Shown here one piece after another: positions 19,071 to 27,932 of a stretch of 64,000 nucleotides of DNA. The notes below the pieces were generated by a model, which was given only the letters and a program-made list of their open reading frames with translations, made no database searches and was not told the DNA's origin. Every line of letters begins with the position of its first letter. Positions within the stretch are counted from its first letter, which is position 1. This DNA is from Halarcobacter sp. (GTDB taxonomy: Bacteria; Campylobacterota; Campylobacteria; Campylobacterales; Arcobacteraceae): contig NZ_OY780939.1 of assembly GCF_963675975.1 (NCBI RefSeq), positions 930,001-994,000 of the forward strand, in the 5' to 3' direction. Both the position numbers and the translations under genes were made by a program.

Positions 19071-19988
19071 CTACTTTAATTGTGATATAATATCAATTAA
19101 TTCTTTATACTCATCTGTATTTAGAGTTAATATTGATATTTTTTCATCATAATAATGCTTTTTATTATTCAAAATAAGCTTTTTTGAACTATCTTTGAAT
19201 TCATCTAGCAAAAAAGTTTTAAAATTTTTTATATCTATATCTACATTAAAAAACGACAATTCACTTATATATTGAAAAATCTTTTGATAATTGGGATTTT
19301 CATTAATATCTAGCTTAGGAAAATAAAAATCTATTTTGTAAATCATTGAGAGTAATAAAAAACTTAGATTGTTTTTTACTTTCAGCAGTTCAATATTTAT
19401 ATTAATTTTTGAATTGTTTCCAAAATTGGTTGATTGTGAAAGTTCATATCCATCAATAATTTTTTCAGATGAATAAATATAATAATCAAATATATAATCA
19501 ATATCTTTTTTATCAATATCTATATAATCAGAATGTGTAAATTTATATAAATGTTGTCCTATGATATTGTTTATAATATTTATAATCTCTCCATCAAGGG
19601 GAATGGAAAGTTTTAACATATTTTTTGATTCTTGCATAATTTGTAAAATTTGTTTTACTTGTTCTCGATTTGTATTATGTGTATATATCTTTCTGCATAA
19701 ATGTGAAAATAGTTTTATAAGATGAAGATATAATGTAAATTGCATATGAAACAATTTTTTATCTATTGGAAAGGATCTTTTCATGATTGTTTCATAAAAC
19801 TTAAAAATTTTTTTTATTGAAGTTATATTGTAAGTATTATTGGTAAATATTAAATAGTTACTGTCAATACTTAGTTCTACAATAAGTTTATTTAAATTTT
19901 GTTCATTTAAAGAATCATTTTTTAATAGAGTTTTTAAATCATTTTTAGATTTTATATAAATCGATTCTAACTTACTTAATGTATACAT
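19071..19988 (-). CDS. Uncharacterised protein, very AT-rich
   Basis: A 305-residue protein that I do not recognise. It is rich in Ile, Lys, Asn, Tyr and Leu, has no signal peptide and no clear membrane span, and looks mostly helical, with acidic and lysine-rich stretches alternating. Stop is 22 nt before the HDOD gene, so the two may be cotranscribed and could work in one signalling unit, but that is inference from position only. The A/T content is higher than in neighbouring core genes, as often found for lineage-specific genes. Confidence 0.6.
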   Translation of the reverse strand: MYTLSKLESIYIKSKNDLKTLLKNDSLNEQNLNKLIVELSIDSNYLIFTNNTYNITSIKKIFKFYETIMKRSFPIDKKLFHMQFTLYLHLIKLFSHLCRKIYTHNTNREQVKQILQIMQESKNMLKLSIPLDGEIINIINNIIGQHLYKFTHSDYIDIDKKDIDYIFDYYIYSSEKIIDGYELSQSTNFGNNSKININIELLKVKNNLSFLLLSMIYKIDFYFPKLDINENPNYQKIFQYISELSFFNVDIDIKNFKTFLLDEFKDSSKKLILNNKKHYYDEKISILTLNTDEYKELIDIISQLK

Positions 19989-20092
19989 GTTGCTCCAAAC
20001 AAATCTTGGTAACCATTATATAGAATTGAAACTTATATGAATTATAAAATTAAATTAATATGAAGAATTAAGTTTATATAAACTAAATTTGA

Positions 20093-20098
20093 TATAAT
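20093..20098 (+). promoter_or_regulatory. Candidate -10 box for thiC
   Basis: TATAAT in the context TTTGATATAATCAG lies 29 nt before the thiC start, with an AGGGAT ribosome site between. No THI-box riboswitch is visible in the 138-bp gap. Confidence 0.6.
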
Positions 20099-20126
20099 CA
20101 GAGAAAATTTTTATTAGGGATATTAA

Positions 20127-21476
<1,350 letters not shown>

Positions 21477-21479
21477 GTG

Positions 21480-21510
21480 AAGTTTTTCAAGGGTTTTCCT
21501 TGAGAAACTT
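21480..21510 (+). terminator. Terminator after thiC
   Basis: Arms 21480-21492 and 21498-21510 pair over 13 bp with a single G-U, 5-nt loop, followed by a T-rich tail, directly downstream of the thiC stop. Confidence 0.9.
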
Positions 21511-21553
21511 TTTATTTTAGTGGTAATTAAGACAAAAATTATCCTATTTAAAT

Positions 21554-21559
21554 TATAAT
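21554..21559 (+). promoter_or_regulatory. Candidate -10 box for mrp
   Basis: TATAAT 32 nt before the start of the Mrp gene, downstream of the thiC terminator; an AAGGAA ribosome site follows. Confidence 0.5.
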
Positions 21560-21591
21560 ACGAAAAATATTACATAAGATAAGGAAAATAT

Positions 21592-22755
21592 ATGGCAACT
21601 GTAGCTGATATAAATGATAAATTAACGAAAGTTTTATATCCAGGGTTCCAAAAATCAATTATGGACTTTGGATTTGTAAAAGATGTACAAGTTGGAGACA
21701 ATGGTTGTATCATTGTTTTAGATATTACATCTAGTGCACCAGAAGTAGAAGAGCAATTAAAAAAAGATATTACAGCTGTATTAGCTGATACTGTATCAAA
21801 TGTAGAGATTAAAATCACAAAACCAGAAGCACCAAAACAACAAAGTAATAGTACAAGTGGACAAAATATTGCACCACAAATTAAAAACTTTGTAATGGTA
21901 AGTTCTGGAAAAGGTGGTGTTGGAAAATCTACTACAACTGTAAACTTAGCAGTAGCTGCTGCTATGCAAGGTAAAAAAGTTGGTATTTTAGATGCAGATA
22001 TTTATGGACCAAATATTCCTAGAATGATGGGGATAGCTGGAAAAGAAGTAGAGATTGTAGGAAATAAAGCTAAACCATTTAATGCTTATGGTGTTGATGT
22101 TATGTCAATGGGTTCATTAATGGATGAAGGTCATGCGCTAATTTGGAGAGGTGCAATGATTATGAAAGCTGTACAACAACTTCTAAGAGATATCCTTTGG
22201 GAAGAGTTAGATATCTTATTTATTGATATGCCTCCTGGAACTGGTGATGCTCAATTAACAATTGCTCAAAGTGTTCCTGTAACATGTGGTGTAAATGTAA
22301 CTACTCCTCAACATGTAGCTTTAGATGACTCAAGAAGATCTTTAGATATGTTCAAAAAACTTCATATTCCAATTGCAGGTATTGTTGAAAATATGAGTGG
22401 ATTTATTTGTCCAGAGTGTAATACAGAATCTGATATTTTTGGAATGGGAACTTGTGAACCTTTAGCTGAACAATATAATACTCAAGTTTTAGGTAATCTT
22501 CCAATTGAACCTGCAATTAGAGAAGGTGGTGATTCTGGTAAACCTATAGTTTACTGTAATCCAGAATCTGAATCTGCAAAAAGATATATGAGTACAACAG
22601 CAAAACTGTTAGAATATATTGATGATGTAAGTTCAAGTGCTTCTAATGCAGAGATTCAACCAACAACACCTCCTGGTGTATCAGCTTGTTCTACTGCTGG
22701 TGCATCTTCACAACAATCTTCTCACTCAGGTGGAAGTTGTGGTTGTGGCAACTAA
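21592..22755 (+). CDS. apbC: Mrp/ApbC family iron-sulfur cluster carrier ATPase
   Basis: A 387-residue P-loop protein that binds and delivers iron-sulfur clusters. Residues about 1-85 form a MIP18 (DUF59) domain; SSGKGGVGKSTTT near residue 104 is the deviant Walker A, DADIYGPNIPRM follows, and CPECN near residue 275 is the CxxC that bridges the cluster at the dimer interface. The C-terminal tail is Ser/Gly rich and ends in CGCGN, giving extra cysteines. Independent transcript between two terminators. A supply role for the many Fe-S enzymes here (ThiC, LeuC, PFORs) is plausible. Confidence 0.93.
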   Translation: MATVADINDKLTKVLYPGFQKSIMDFGFVKDVQVGDNGCIIVLDITSSAPEVEEQLKKDITAVLADTVSNVEIKITKPEAPKQQSNSTSGQNIAPQIKNFVMVSSGKGGVGKSTTTVNLAVAAAMQGKKVGILDADIYGPNIPRMMGIAGKEVEIVGNKAKPFNAYGVDVMSMGSLMDEGHALIWRGAMIMKAVQQLLRDILWEELDILFIDMPPGTGDAQLTIAQSVPVTCGVNVTTPQHVALDDSRRSLDMFKKLHIPIAGIVENMSGFICPECNTESDIFGMGTCEPLAEQYNTQVLGNLPIEPAIREGGDSGKPIVYCNPESESAKRYMSTTAKLLEYIDDVSSSASNAEIQPTTPPGVSACSTAGASSQQSSHSGGSCGCGN

Positions 22756-22783
22756 ATAAAAAGAGAGTTTCTCTCTTTTTATT
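22755..22783 (+). terminator. Terminator after mrp
   Basis: Perfect 13-bp arms (22755-22767 and 22771-22783) with a 3-nt loop, core AAGAGAG/CTCTCTT, A-rich before and T-rich after, so it may work in both directions. Confidence 0.88.
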
Positions 22784-22867
22784 ATATAAAAACCTTATTT
22801 CCCCATCTTTTTCAGTTTATAAATTAAATCAATTTTAGTCAGAATCTCATTTTATATTTAATAAGTA

Positions 22868-22882
22868 TGATAATAATTATCA
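22868..22882. promoter_or_regulatory. Fur-box-like palindrome upstream of the fur transcript
   Basis: TGATAATAATTATCA is a perfect inverted repeat around one central base and resembles the 7-1-7 Fur/PerR box. It ends 27 bp before a TATAAT (22910-22915), covering the -35 region of the promoter for the small peptide and fur genes, so autoregulation is inferred. Confidence 0.75.
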
Positions 22883-22909
22883 TTAAATATTAATTAAGTT
22901 TAAGGTGAG

Positions 22910-22915
22910 TATAAT
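22910..22915 (+). promoter_or_regulatory. -10 box of the fur transcript
   Basis: TATAAT in the context GTGAGTATAATTTTG, 28 nt before the 46-residue peptide start, with a Fur-box-like palindrome upstream. Confidence 0.6.
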
Positions 22916-22943
22916 TTTGATATTCATTATTAAGGAATAGATT

Positions 22944-23084
22944 ATGCTTTTAAAACATGAAAAAAATAGTTTCGAATCATCTATGTTTTATAAAACAAAT
23001 ATGAAGATAAATAGAAATCTTCCAAAAGTTTATCTTGCTACATTGGTTATAGCTGTTATTATCGGTTATATTGGAACTAATTAA
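22944..23084 (+). CDS. 46-residue single-span membrane peptide upstream of fur
   Basis: ATG with an AAGGAA ribosome site 7 nt ahead opens a 46-codon frame. The N-terminal half is polar and charged; residues about 28-43 (VYLATLVIAVIIGYIG) are one membrane segment. Its stop overlaps the fur start (TAATG), which is a strong sign of real, coupled translation. No family recognised. Position behind a Fur-box-like site and in front of fur suggests an iron-linked role or simply translational control of fur. Confidence 0.65.
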   Translation: MLLKHEKNSFESSMFYKTNMKINRNLPKVYLATLVIAVIIGYIGTN

Positions 23085-23551
23085 TGATGCCATTAGAAAA
23101 TATAGAGACTAAAGAATTTGATATATTTATTAAAAATTTTAAAGAGCATATTAGTAAATTAGGGTATAAAAATACAATACAAAAAGACTATATACTAAAA
23201 GTAATGTATTATAGTAATGATCACTTAAGTGCCGAAGAGATAGCACAAAAAATTCAAAAAGAATTTAACCTTGATATTGGAATAGCTACAGTTTATAGAA
23301 GCCTAAACTTTTTTGAAGAAATGGATTTAATAAAATCTCTTGATGTGGGAGATGGAGTTAGAAGATTTGAATTTAAAACAGAACATGAACATCATGACCA
23401 TATGGTTTGTATAAAATGTGGAAAAATTATCGAATTTTCTGATGATCTAATTGAATTAAATCAAATAAAAATTGCAGAAAAAAATGGCTTTGTTTTAAAA
23501 GACCATATAATGACTATATATGGCATCTGTCAACAATGCGACAATAAATAA
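23084..23551 (+). CDS. fur: Fur family metalloregulator
   Basis: A 155-residue repressor with an N-terminal winged helix (HLSAEEIAQKIQ then GIATVYRSLNFFEEMDLI) and a C-terminal metal and dimer domain. The His-rich HEHHDHMVC at residues 101-109 and the pairs Cys109/Cys112 and Cys149/Cys152 are the usual regulatory and structural metal ligands. Most like Fur; PerR is an alternative that sequence alone does not exclude. It overlaps the peptide gene upstream by 1 nt. Two ATGs in a row start the frame; the second is at 23087. Fur-box-like sites lie before its transcript and before the next small gene. Confidence 0.88.
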   Translation: MMPLENIETKEFDIFIKNFKEHISKLGYKNTIQKDYILKVMYYSNDHLSAEEIAQKIQKEFNLDIGIATVYRSLNFFEEMDLIKSLDVGDGVRRFEFKTEHEHHDHMVCIKCGKIIEFSDDLIELNQIKIAEKNGFVLKDHIMTIYGICQQCDNK

Positions 23552-23585
23552 ATCAAAATCAAAAATATGGAATAGTTATTGCAAA

Positions 23586-23600
23586 TGATATTTATTATCA
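23586..23600. promoter_or_regulatory. Second Fur-box-like site
   Basis: TGATATTTATTATCA is a 7-1-7 inverted repeat with one mismatch and differs from the site at 22868 mainly in its centre. It lies 33 bp before a TATAAT box (23634-23639) that serves the 41-residue peptide gene. Confidence 0.6.
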
Positions 23601-23633
23601 GTTTTAATTAATACTTCTTGTAGTATAATTTTA

Positions 23634-23639
23634 ATAATT
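23634..23639 (+). promoter_or_regulatory. -10 box for the 41-residue peptide gene
   Basis: TATAAT in the extended context TGTAGTATAAT, 20 nt before the ATG at 23660, with a Fur-box-like site upstream. Confidence 0.6.
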
Positions 23640-23659
23640 AATATCAAAAAAGGAATACT

Positions 23660-23785
23660 ATGCCACTTTTAATACCAATTGCTATGGCAATATCAACAGC
23701 ATTAACTGTGAAAACATTAAATGGTACAATAAAAAAAATAGAAAAGAAAAAAGCTAGAAGAGAAAGAAGAAATAAAATTTTATAA
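23660..23785 (+). CDS. 41-residue amphipathic basic peptide
   Basis: An ATG 6 nt after an AAAAAGGAA ribosome site opens a 41-codon frame with its own -10 box. Residues 1-18 are hydrophobic (LLIPIAMAISTALTV) and residues 24-41 are strongly basic (KKIEKKKARRERRNK), a pattern that suits a peptide inserted in the inner membrane with a cytoplasmic basic tail. I do not know a matching family. The Fur-box-like site upstream suggests iron-controlled expression. Confidence 0.55.
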   Translation: MPLLIPIAMAISTALTVKTLNGTIKKIEKKKARRERRNKIL

Positions 23786-23855
23786 TATAACAAGTAGTTA
23801 TAAGTAAAATATAAAATAAAGTTATCATTTTATTTTAATTTTTAAAAATTTATCC

Positions 23856-23861
23856 TATAAT
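23856..23861 (+). promoter_or_regulatory. -10 box for the 38-residue peptide gene
   Basis: TATAAT in the context TCCTATAATAAAT, 59 nt before the ATG at 23921. Confidence 0.45.
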
Positions 23862-23920
23862 AAATTTGTCTAGGGATGAGTTTGTTTTATTGTATATGCA
23901 TGAAATATAAGGAGGAGGTT

Positions 23921-24037
23921 ATGTATTTAACTGAAATTTTTATATTTATATTCTTTGGATTAATTCTTTTTATGGGATTAAGCTATATAGTAAAACGCTA
24001 TATTAGGGAAAAAGACAAACTTGAAGAGAAAGTATAG
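23921..24037 (+). CDS. 38-residue single-span membrane peptide
   Basis: Has the strongest ribosome-binding site of the window, AGGAGGAGG ending 3 nt before the ATG, and a terminator whose stem starts at its stop codon, so it is very probably expressed. Residues about 5-24 form one hydrophobic helix; the tail KRYIREKDKLEEKV is charged. This layout resembles small subunits of membrane complexes (for instance CcoQ-like peptides), but no such complex is encoded nearby and no family can be named. Confidence 0.65.
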   Translation: MYLTEIFIFIFFGLILFMGLSYIVKRYIREKDKLEEKV

Positions 24038-24051
24038 CTTTTGCTATACTT
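24030..24051. terminator. Bidirectional terminator between the small peptide gene and hisIE
   Basis: AAGTATAGC (24030-24038), loop TTTT, GCTATACTT (24043-24051), perfect 9-bp stem, overlapping the peptide stop and 2 nt before the hisIE stop on the other strand; T-rich on the plus side. Confidence 0.8.
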
Positions 24052-24053
24052 CT

Positions 24054-24737
24054 CTATTTTTCAGTTCGCGAATTTTTTTCTTCAATTCCTGACATTCCAA
24101 ATCTTCTTGCTAATTCTTGTTTAACTCTATCTGGACTTATATTTTTAGAAGCTAGGGCAACTAAAACATGATAAGTTATATCTGCTGCTTCATAGATAGC
24201 TTCTTCATTATCATTATCTTTTATTGCAAAAGTAAATTCACCTGCTTCCTCAACAATTTTTTTAAGCATAGAGTTTTCTTTTCCGTTTAATAGTTTTGAT
24301 GTGTACGATTTTTTAGGATCATCATTTTTTCTATCTTGGATTACATGGTATAAAGTATCTATAACTCCATATGCACTAGTTGTATCAACTTCAACTTTTG
24401 ATATTTCCTCTTTTGTTTCTAGGTTTGTAAAGAAACAAGATTTTCTACCAGTGTGACAAGCTACACCATTTTGTTTTACTTTTAATAAAATTGTATCGTT
24501 GTCACAATCAATTAGGACATCTTTTACCTCTTGTGTATGGTTTGAACTTTCACCCTTTTTCCAAATTCTTTGTTTACTTCTACTAAAATAGTGAGCAAAT
24601 TTTGTATCAAGAGTTAATTGTAAAGCTTCTTTATCCATATATGCAAGCATTAAAACTTCATTTGTCTCAAAGTCTTGTGTTATTACAGGAATTAAGCCTT
24701 CCATTTTTTCCCAATCAATAAGTTCTATATTTTCCAT
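24054..24737 (-). CDS. hisIE: Bifunctional phosphoribosyl-AMP cyclohydrolase/phosphoribosyl-ATP pyrophosphatase
   Basis: Catalyses steps two and three of histidine synthesis. Residues about 1-115 are HisI, with MLAYMDKEAL, FSRSKQRIWKKGESS and the zinc motif CHTGRKSCF; residues about 125-227 are HisE, with KKIVEEAGEFTFAIKD and the helical Glu/Asp metal site followed by AADITYHVLVAL. 227 residues fits the fused enzyme. It is the last gene of the ilvE-SPFH-secreted protein-hisIE run, 8 nt after the secreted protein gene. Confidence 0.96.
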   Translation of the reverse strand: MENIELIDWEKMEGLIPVITQDFETNEVLMLAYMDKEALQLTLDTKFAHYFSRSKQRIWKKGESSNHTQEVKDVLIDCDNDTILLKVKQNGVACHTGRKSCFFTNLETKEEISKVEVDTTSAYGVIDTLYHVIQDRKNDDPKKSYTSKLLNGKENSMLKKIVEEAGEFTFAIKDNDNEEAIYEAADITYHVLVALASKNISPDRVKQELARRFGMSGIEEKNSRTEK

Positions 24738-24745
24738 TTTGTACC

Positions 24746-25036
24746 TTAAAATTTTGTTCCTAAATTTATATTTACACCATCTACTTTTTTATGTTCTTTA
24801 TCTATTTTAACATTTCCATCGATCTCTATATCATCGCTTTTATGCTCTTTTTTTTCAGAATCTACAGGAATAGGTGCTTTTTTTAATTTATCTTTATCTT
24901 CGTAATCTTTTTTTGTTTTATTTGGTAGATTTTTTGGATTTATAACTTGGATATTTAAGTTTTTATCTTCTAAATCTATTTTATCAGATGAGAAAACACA
25001 AATAAATGAAAGTGATACAATTAAGATTTTAAACAT
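24746..25036 (-). CDS. Small exported lysine- and aspartate-rich protein
   Basis: About 96 residues. The ATG at 25036 starts a short hydrophobic leader (MFKILIVSLSFICVFSS); the in-frame TTG 15 nt upstream lies within the GAGAGG ribosome-site region and is unlikely. The mature part is very polar, with alternating Lys, Asp and Glu and several NIQV/NVKI beta-like pieces, and may be periplasmic. No family recognised. A 10-bp hairpin lies just upstream, between it and the SPFH gene. Confidence 0.55.
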   Translation of the reverse strand: MFKILIVSLSFICVFSSDKIDLEDKNLNIQVINPKNLPNKTKKDYEDKDKLKKAPIPVDSEKKEHKSDDIEIDGNVKIDKEHKKVDGVNINLGTKF

Positions 25037-25048
25037 ACTGAGACCTCT

Positions 25049-25072
25049 CAATAAGAGTAAAAACTCTTATTG
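25049..25072 (-). other. Intercistronic hairpin between SPFH gene and small exported protein gene
   Basis: CAATAAGAGT (25049-25058), 4-nt loop, ACTCTTATTG (25063-25072): a perfect 10-bp stem that overlaps the SPFH stop codon and ends right before the GAGAGG ribosome site of the next gene. No T run follows, so an mRNA processing, stability or translation-control element is more likely than a full terminator. Confidence 0.5.
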
Positions 25073-26155
25073 ATTTATTGCTGTGTCTCTAGTTTTGTTT
25101 TTTGTATCAACCCAAATATTTGGAGTAGATCCACCAGGAGTTAAGAATATCTTAGCATCTTTATTTTCTCTAAGTGCTTCGTTAAACTTACCTTGAACTT
25201 GAATTTGTTGCATTTGAAGTAATTTTGGAGTTAAAGAGTTTGCAATCTCTTGGTTAGCTTTTGCTTGCGCTTTAGCTTCAATAGTTACAGCATCTGCTCT
25301 ACCTTGTGCTTCAATTCTGTTTTTGTCAGCTTCCCCTTTTGCAAGTGCAGCTTTTTTCTCTGCTTCTTGTTTAGCTCTTTCAACTTCATATCTTACTCTT
25401 TGAGCTTCTTGGTTTGCTATTTGAACTCTTTCAATTTGATCTTTGATTTTTGGAGGTAAAACTATCTCTCTTAGTTGAACTGATTCAACTGATACTGGTT
25501 TACCTTCTAAAGATTCAATTTGTGTTCTAATACCATTTTCAATCATAGTTGCAATTTCATTTCTTCTTGTTGGTAACTCTTCAGCATTAAACCCACCAAC
25601 AACATTTCTAACAATATTTCTAACAACTGGGTTTACAATTTTGTCTTCCCATGCTGGACCCCAAGTCGCAATAGTAAGTGGAGCACCACTAGCTGTAAGT
25701 CTATATTGAACAGTAAGTTCGATAGAAACTGGTAAACCTCTTGCATCAAGAATGTTAATTGCTGGATTACTTCTAATACTTTGATCAAAACCTGTACTTG
25801 TTTCTACAGATGCATAATTCATAAGTCTAACTTTTGTATCTACAACTGTAACTTTTTGGTATCCAGGAACAATAAAGTGGAAACCTGGTCTTAATGGTTG
25901 CTCTTCATATTTTCCTAAAGTTTGTTTAATCCCTACATTACCTGACTCAATAGTCATAAAAGGTTTAGTAAGGAAAAGTATTGCAATTACAATAATAACT
26001 GCATAAATAATTCCCGCTTTTTTCCCAAAGTTTTTAAAAAATTCAGGTGGCTCAAATGGTGGTTGGTAGTTTCCTCCACCGCCATTGTTAGAGTTGTTTC
26101 CTCCACCTTTATTCTGCTGTTGTCTATTTTTAAAATAGTCGTTATCAATTGGCAT
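25067..26155 (-). CDS. SPFH/prohibitin (HflK-like) membrane protein
   Basis: A 362-residue protein with a Gly/Asn/Gln-rich cytoplasmic tail (residues about 8-30), a membrane segment (about 49-68, IIYAVIIVIAILFLTKPF), an SPFH/band 7 domain (about 70-270, beginning ESGNVGIKQTLGKYEEQPLRPGFHF) and a long coiled coil rich in Ala, Glu and Lys (about 250-320). Such proteins form ring-like scaffolds around membrane proteases such as FtsH. The glycine-rich N-terminus recalls HflK. It sits after ilvE, an arrangement also found in Campylobacter. Confidence 0.88.
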   Translation of the reverse strand: MPIDNDYFKNRQQQNKGGGNNSNNGGGGNYQPPFEPPEFFKNFGKKAGIIYAVIIVIAILFLTKPFMTIESGNVGIKQTLGKYEEQPLRPGFHFIVPGYQKVTVVDTKVRLMNYASVETSTGFDQSIRSNPAINILDARGLPVSIELTVQYRLTASGAPLTIATWGPAWEDKIVNPVVRNIVRNVVGGFNAEELPTRRNEIATMIENGIRTQIESLEGKPVSVESVQLREIVLPPKIKDQIERVQIANQEAQRVRYEVERAKQEAEKKAALAKGEADKNRIEAQGRADAVTIEAKAQAKANQEIANSLTPKLLQMQQIQVQGKFNEALRENKDAKIFLTPGGSTPNIWVDTKNKTRDTAINQ

Positions 26156-26167
26156 AAATATTCCCTT

Positions 26168-27088
26168 TTAGTTTATATAAGTTAAGTACTTTTCGTACTT
26201 TTCGTTCTTCCCTTGAACTACATCGAAATATGCTTTTTGAAGAGCTTCTGTTATTGGTCCTCTTTGTCCCTCACCAATAACTCTACAATCAACTTCTCTA
26301 ATAGGTGTTACTTCTACAGCAGTACCTGTAAAGAAAGCTTCATCAGCAACATAAATCTCTTCTCTTGTGATTCTTCTTCTAATTACCTCATAACCTAAAT
26401 CTTCAGCTATATCAATTACAGTTGCTTGAGTAATTGATTCTAAAGAGTTGTCATTAGGTGGAGTGATTATTTTACCATCTCTTACAATAAAGAAACAAGC
26501 ACCAGATGCCTCAGCAATATAACCTTGGTCATCTCTTAATAAAGCTTCGTCATAACCAGCTTCAACAGCTTCAAATTTTGCCATTTGAGAGTTTAAGTAG
26601 TTTGCAACTGCTTTTGCTTTTCCCATACCTGAAGTATTTGGAGTTCTTGTCATAGATGATATTTTTACTCTAACACCTTTTTTCATTCCCTCTTCACCTA
26701 AGTATGCTCCCCATTCCCATGCAGAAATAGAAACTTGTGCAGGTGCATCTTTATGGTAAAGTCCCATAACACCATAACCTAAATAAACAAGAGGTCTAAT
26801 ATAAGCACCTTCAAATAATTCATTTTTTTGTAGTAGTTCAATTTGTGCTTCATTTAATTCATCAACACTAAATGGCACATCAATTAGTGTCATTTTTGCT
26901 GAATTAATAAGTCTTTTTGTATGTTCATTTAGTTTAAAAATCGCACATCTACCATCATGTGTTTTATATGCTTTTGTTCCTTCAATCGCACCATTACCGT
27001 AATGTAAAGTGTGACTTAATACGTGAACTTTTGCGTCTTTCCAATCAACAAATTTTCCATCCATCCAGATGTATTTTGCTTCAGTCAT
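26168..27088 (-). CDS. ilvE: Branched-chain amino acid aminotransferase
   Basis: Fold-type IV PLP enzyme that makes leucine, isoleucine and valine from their keto acids. 306 residues. Seen: YIWMDGKFVDWKDAKVHVLS at the N-terminus, HYGNGAIEGTKAY, the PLP Lys within MGKAKAVANYLNS near residue 157, EALLRDDQGYIAEASGACFF and the C-terminal TGTAVEVTPI. First gene of a minus-strand run with the SPFH gene 12 nt downstream. Confidence 0.95.
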   Translation of the reverse strand: MTEAKYIWMDGKFVDWKDAKVHVLSHTLHYGNGAIEGTKAYKTHDGRCAIFKLNEHTKRLINSAKMTLIDVPFSVDELNEAQIELLQKNELFEGAYIRPLVYLGYGVMGLYHKDAPAQVSISAWEWGAYLGEEGMKKGVRVKISSMTRTPNTSGMGKAKAVANYLNSQMAKFEAVEAGYDEALLRDDQGYIAEASGACFFIVRDGKIITPPNDNSLESITQATVIDIAEDLGYEVIRRRITREEIYVADEAFFTGTAVEVTPIREVDCRVIGEGQRGPITEALQKAYFDVVQGKNEKYEKYLTYIN

Positions 27089-27230
27089 ATTAAATATCCT
27101 GTCTAAAATTTTTAGATAATATGTTATCTAAAGAAATATTAAAATAAAGTTTGATAATTATTATAACTATATATGCAAAAAAAATCTAATCTTTTTTTGT
27201 TAGAATTCGAAAAAAATATAAGAGAGTATT

Positions 27231-27833
27231 ATGAGTCAGCAACATTTTTGGAATGAAAAGTTTTCTAGAGAAGGGTATTTATATGGTAAAAGACCAAATG
27301 AATTTATTGAATCTTGTAGTGATTATTTTGATAGGAAAAAAGGTTTTTTATGTTTAGGTGAGGGTGAAGGAAGAAATGCAATACATTTTGCAAAAAAAGG
27401 CTTTGATATTACAGCTTTAGATGCTTCTGATATTGGACTGAAAAAACTTGAAGAGTTTGCAAAATATGAGAATGTACATGTAAAAACCAAATGTATTGAT
27501 TTAAACGAATGGAACCCAAGTAAAAAATATGGTTCTATTGTAGCTTCATACTTACATATGCATAAAGATGAAAGAAAACCTTTATTTGAAAAAATTGAAA
27601 ATAGTTTAGAAAAAGATGGAGTATTTGTTGGAGAGTTTTTTTCAACTGAACAATTAAATTACAACAGTGGTGGACCTAAAAGTATTGACTTATTATATAC
27701 AGTAGATGATTTTTTAGATACATTCTCTTCTTGTAAAAAAATAAAAGTTGAAAAGGTTTTGACTAATCTAGATGAAGGAAAAGGTCATATTGGTGAGGCT
27801 AGTGTTATTAGAGTGATTTTACAAAAAAACTAG
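27231..27833 (+). CDS. Class I SAM-dependent methyltransferase (TehB-like)
   Basis: A 200-residue cytosolic methyltransferase. The start HFWNEKFSREGYLYGKRPNEF is typical of the TehB/thiopurine methyltransferase-like group; motif I is LCLGEGEGRNAIHFAKKGF near residue 42, followed by the acidic ribose-binding residue in ITALDAS. The acceptor substrate is not known; relatives act on tellurite, selenite or small thiols. Stands alone before metH with its own AGAGAG ribosome site. Confidence 0.8.
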   Translation: MSQQHFWNEKFSREGYLYGKRPNEFIESCSDYFDRKKGFLCLGEGEGRNAIHFAKKGFDITALDASDIGLKKLEEFAKYENVHVKTKCIDLNEWNPSKKYGSIVASYLHMHKDERKPLFEKIENSLEKDGVFVGEFFSTEQLNYNSGGPKSIDLLYTVDDFLDTFSSCKKIKVEKVLTNLDEGKGHIGEASVIRVILQKN

Positions 27834-27932
27834 CTTATTTACTTTACAAGTATTTAAACCATTTTTTTATATACTATTTACTTAATTTAAAGATAAACTT
27901 TACTTATTTTATAGGAATTAATAAACAAAATA

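Noticed and set aside
19989-20126. TPP riboswitch before thiC
   Set aside because: No CUGAGA-type core or paired P-helices could be found; the gap is short and has only a -10 box and ribosome site.
27834-27932. Cobalamin or SAM riboswitch before metH
   Set aside because: The 99-bp gap is A/T-rich and too short, with no conserved B12-box or stem pattern.
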